Below, one piece after another: positions 62,410-64,000 of a stretch of 64,000 nucleotides of DNA (within the stretch, counting starts at the first letter, position 1; the number at the start of each line of letters is the position of its first letter). The position numbers and the translations under genes were made by a program. Source of the stretch: CAVYUC01 sp963816685 (GTDB lineage Bacteria; Bacteroidota; Bacteroidia; Bacteroidales; Prolixibacteraceae); the NCBI GenBank assembly GCA_963816685.1, contig CAWFMB010000011.1:1-64000 (forward strand), given 5' to 3'. The notes under the pieces were generated by a model, which saw only the letters and a list, made by a program, of their open reading frames with translations, had not been told where the DNA came from and made no database searches.

Positions 62410-63213
62410 TTACTGAAGAATTTCTTCGGGTATTTCTTTTATAGGTTTAATCTGAAACGTTTTAATAAACAATTCGCCACCTTCTGACTGCATCTGTATT
62501 TTACCGGAAGTAAGCGGTACTACTGAACCATTCTCGACTATGCCTGTATTGTTATTCACCATAACAACCTGATCATTAACCACATGAACTGTTGTTCTGT
62601 CGTAACAATACAAATCAACAGTATTCCACTCTCCTACCGGATTTTCAGCATCAACAGCCTTTTTAATTCCTTTGCCGTTATGTTCTTCGCTGAACTTCAT
62701 TACCTGGCCGTTTTTACTGTATTTAAAGCCACCATCAACTTCTTCGACAGCAGTTTCACAATAGGTATTATTCATTAAATAGGTATCACCCAGTCGTTCG
62801 TGCATGAGCTGGCATTCGATATTTACCATCCAGGTGCCAAGAGCTTCACCAAAATCTCCAAAGCTGTGATGCAATAAACCGCTGTTTCTGCTTGTATACA
62901 CTTCATCACCCCATTTAAACACAAGTTGCAGATGATAATTTGAAAATGTATCGCGTGTTGCAATTGATCCGTTAATTTCGCCGGAAATCCGTATCAGATT
63001 TTCGCCGTTTTCCTGAACCACTGAGAAAACTTTTTCTTTTGTAGCTGCCTGTGCAAGACTGTCGAATCCGTTAAGCGGAGTACCAAGGTACAAATCCCAG
63101 TTGTCCAGATTTTCACCATTAAATAAAGGTTGCCATGGTTTTTCGGTCTGGCAGGAACTTGTAATCAACAAAATAACTGCTGCAAACGTGAAAATGTAAA
63201 ATGGTTTTTTCAT
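62410..63213 (-). CDS. DUF1080 family lipoprotein (3-keto-disaccharide hydrolase-like)
   Basis: I use the ATG at 63213 (MKKPFYIFTFAAVILLITSS, 267 residues). The longer frame start at 63255 runs through the terminator of the next gene. A lipobox (LITSSC) ends the signal peptide. The DUF1080 concanavalin-like body follows, with WQPLFNGENLDNWDLYLGTP, FSNYHLQLVFKWGDEVY and GLLHHSFGDFGEALGTWMVN. DUF1080 proteins bind or hydrolyse 3-keto sugars or other glycans. Here the role is uncertain. The protein would sit in the outer or inner membrane facing the periplasm. Confidence 0.88.
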   Translation of the reverse strand: MKKPFYIFTFAAVILLITSSCQTEKPWQPLFNGENLDNWDLYLGTPLNGFDSLAQAATKEKVFSVVQENGENLIRISGEINGSIATRDTFSNYHLQLVFKWGDEVYTSRNSGLLHHSFGDFGEALGTWMVNIECQLMHERLGDTYLMNNTYCETAVEEVDGGFKYSKNGQVMKFSEEHNGKGIKKAVDAENPVGEWNTVDLYCYDRTTVHVVNDQVVMVNNNTGIVENGSVVPLTSGKIQMQSEGGELFIKTFQIKPIKEIPEEILQ

Positions 63214-63240
63214 GATTAAAAGGTTTAGATTTGGTTTATA

Positions 63241-63270
63241 AAAAAACTGTCCCAAAATATAGGACAGTTT
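63241..63270 (-). terminator. Terminator of the small HTH gene
   Basis: AAACTGTCC pairs with GGACAGTTT across a 9-nt loop, followed by T's on the minus strand, 24 nt past the stop at 63294. Confidence 0.85.
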
Positions 63271-63293
63271 GTATTTTTAAATTTGCTGTTCTG

Positions 63294-63548
63294 TTAAACT
63301 GTTTCTTCTGATAAAATTGCCTTCGCTCGTTCAAGAATGTCCGTGTTGTCAATTAATACTATTCCGCCGTTTGGTCCTGGTTCCATGTGAATTCCCACTG
63401 CTGCTCCGTTCGTGTAATTTGCACCTCCAAAATAATTCCTGACGGTTTCTTCGCTTACTTCAAACTCTTCTGCAATTTTTCTGATTGAACCGTCAGGCAA
63501 GCTGTCTTTGATTTTACGCAGCTCATTAAAAGTGATTTTCCGCTCCAT
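63294..63548 (-). CDS. Small helix-turn-helix DNA-binding protein
   Basis: The 84-residue protein has an N-terminal helix-turn-helix (ELRKIKDSLPDGSIRKIAEE, then FEVSEETVRNYFGG, about 9-42). A short middle with GIHMEPGPNGGIVLIDNTDI and a C-terminal helix follow. The first part resembles the recognition helices of Trp-repressor-like or sigma-like helix-turn-helix proteins. The second is a conserved tail of a small Bacteroidota family of unknown role. It sits alone between a serine hydrolase gene and a DUF1080 gene, with its own terminator. The target DNA is unknown. Confidence 0.78.
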   Translation of the reverse strand: MERKITFNELRKIKDSLPDGSIRKIAEEFEVSEETVRNYFGGANYTNGAAVGIHMEPGPNGGIVLIDNTDILERAKAILSEETV

Positions 63549-63815
63549 AACGTCTAAATTTTATTTGATTTCTAACTAAAAATTTAAAGAACTATCTCGA
63601 TTACCGTAAAATTAAAATTAATAATTAAATAACGTGCATTTCAACTGTTAAGTTATTATTGTTATTTGGACGTTATGTTACTTTCTCAATTTTCAAATTG
63701 TTGAGCAGACAATATATATTGCTGATATACATCAAGTACCACAAAGATTAATGCCCGAAGGTATGAAGAAACGACTGTAGCACATTAACATTTTTTAAGA
63801 GTTGGATTCCATTTC

Positions 63816-64000
63816 TCAGAGACAATCATAAATGGCCTGGTGCAAAGCTGTCCGAATATTTAAATCATACAACCTGGAGTTATTTCGTGTTGGATTCACC
63901 CGGTTCGACATAAAAATGTAGAGCAGTCCGTTATCAGGATCGGCCCAGGCAAAAGTTCCTGTAAAACCACTGTGTCCAAAGCTGTTTTTGCTTGCATCAA
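63816..64000 (-). CDS. C-terminal end of a serine hydrolase (beta-lactamase family; probably GH3/NagZ fusion), partial
   Basis: The window edge cuts the gene, so only about 61 codons are visible. They read in one frame from 64000 to the stop at 63818-63816. The peptide DASKNSFGHSGFTGTFAWAD is the [HK]-[ST]-G box of the beta-lactamase/DD-peptidase fold. The next part, YIFMSNRVNPTRNNSRLYD, is followed by a terminal helix. In Bacteroidota this particular end is typical of NagZ-type glycoside hydrolase family 3 proteins fused to a beta-lactamase-like domain, acting on cell-wall fragments. The GH3 part would lie outside the window, so the fusion is inference. Confidence 0.75.
   Translation of the reverse strand, partial: DASKNSFGHSGFTGTFAWADPDNGLLYIFMSNRVNPTRNNSRLYDLNIRTALHQAIYDCL

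Overview
The window looks like a chromosomal segment of a Bacteroidota (Bacteroidetes) bacterium. The evidence is promoters of the TTTG / TAnnTTTG type, a type IX secretion (T9SS) C-terminal sorting domain and a PorT protein, a lipidated TamA-like protein, DUF3467 next to rpoC, DUF4831, a LytS/LytTR pair, and a NagZ/beta-lactamase-type C-terminus at the right edge. Gene order and protein style fit a marine or anaerobic lineage such as Marinilabiliales/Prolixibacteraceae; that narrower placement is inference.

Layout. 1-1959: a group II intron on the minus strand with its reverse transcriptase/maturase. 1976-4700: a small accessory island in which three secreted, barrel-like proteins are each bracketed by short cassette-specific inverted ends and separated by imperfect palindromes. 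This is the layout of integron gene cassettes with attC-like sites. 4902-19618 (all minus strand): the core information-processing block, read in transcription order as rpsU, xer recombinase, hpf, tRNA-Gly, tRNA-Thr, tuf, a 58-nt tRNA-shaped element with no anticodon arm, secE, nusG, rplK, rplA, rplJ, rplL, an attenuator-like hairpin, rpoB, rpoC, DUF3467. 19730-32342: a helix-hairpin-helix protein, a sodium-dependent transporter, an envelope cluster (TamL-like, SpoU methyltransferase, PorT, UbiE, AIR-synthase-like), then an SDR, a glycosyltransferase, a LytS/LytTR two-component pair and a nitroreductase. 32419-39465: a 2348-residue T9SS-exported SprB-repeat surface protein. 40378-54747: gapA, a MacB-type permease, a pRiA4b ORF-3-like gene, a miaA-NUDIX-glycosyltransferase-sedoheptulose isomerase operon, relA/spoT, fur, purA, nicotinate phosphoribosyltransferase, a D-threonine-aldolase-like enzyme and a VOC protein. 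55442-64000: pepD, a POT peptide transporter, DUF4831, a TIGR03915 putative DNA repair protein, a uracil permease, a DUF1080 lipoprotein, a small HTH protein and the 3' end of a serine hydrolase.

How the genes work together. The minus-strand block makes ribosomal, translation and RNA polymerase components, punctuated by RNA structures that probably set the stoichiometry and processing of long transcripts. PorT and the large SprB-like protein belong to one export route (T9SS machine part and cargo), with TamL-like serving outer-membrane biogenesis. The peptide transporter and PepD, the purine and NAD salvage genes, and (p)ppGpp control form an ordinary nutrient and growth-control set.

The two most unusual signals are the tRNA-shaped element without an anticodon arm between tuf and secE (16380-16437) and the integron-like array of outer-membrane-protein cassettes next to an antisense group II intron (1-4700). 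No integrase gene is visible in the window.
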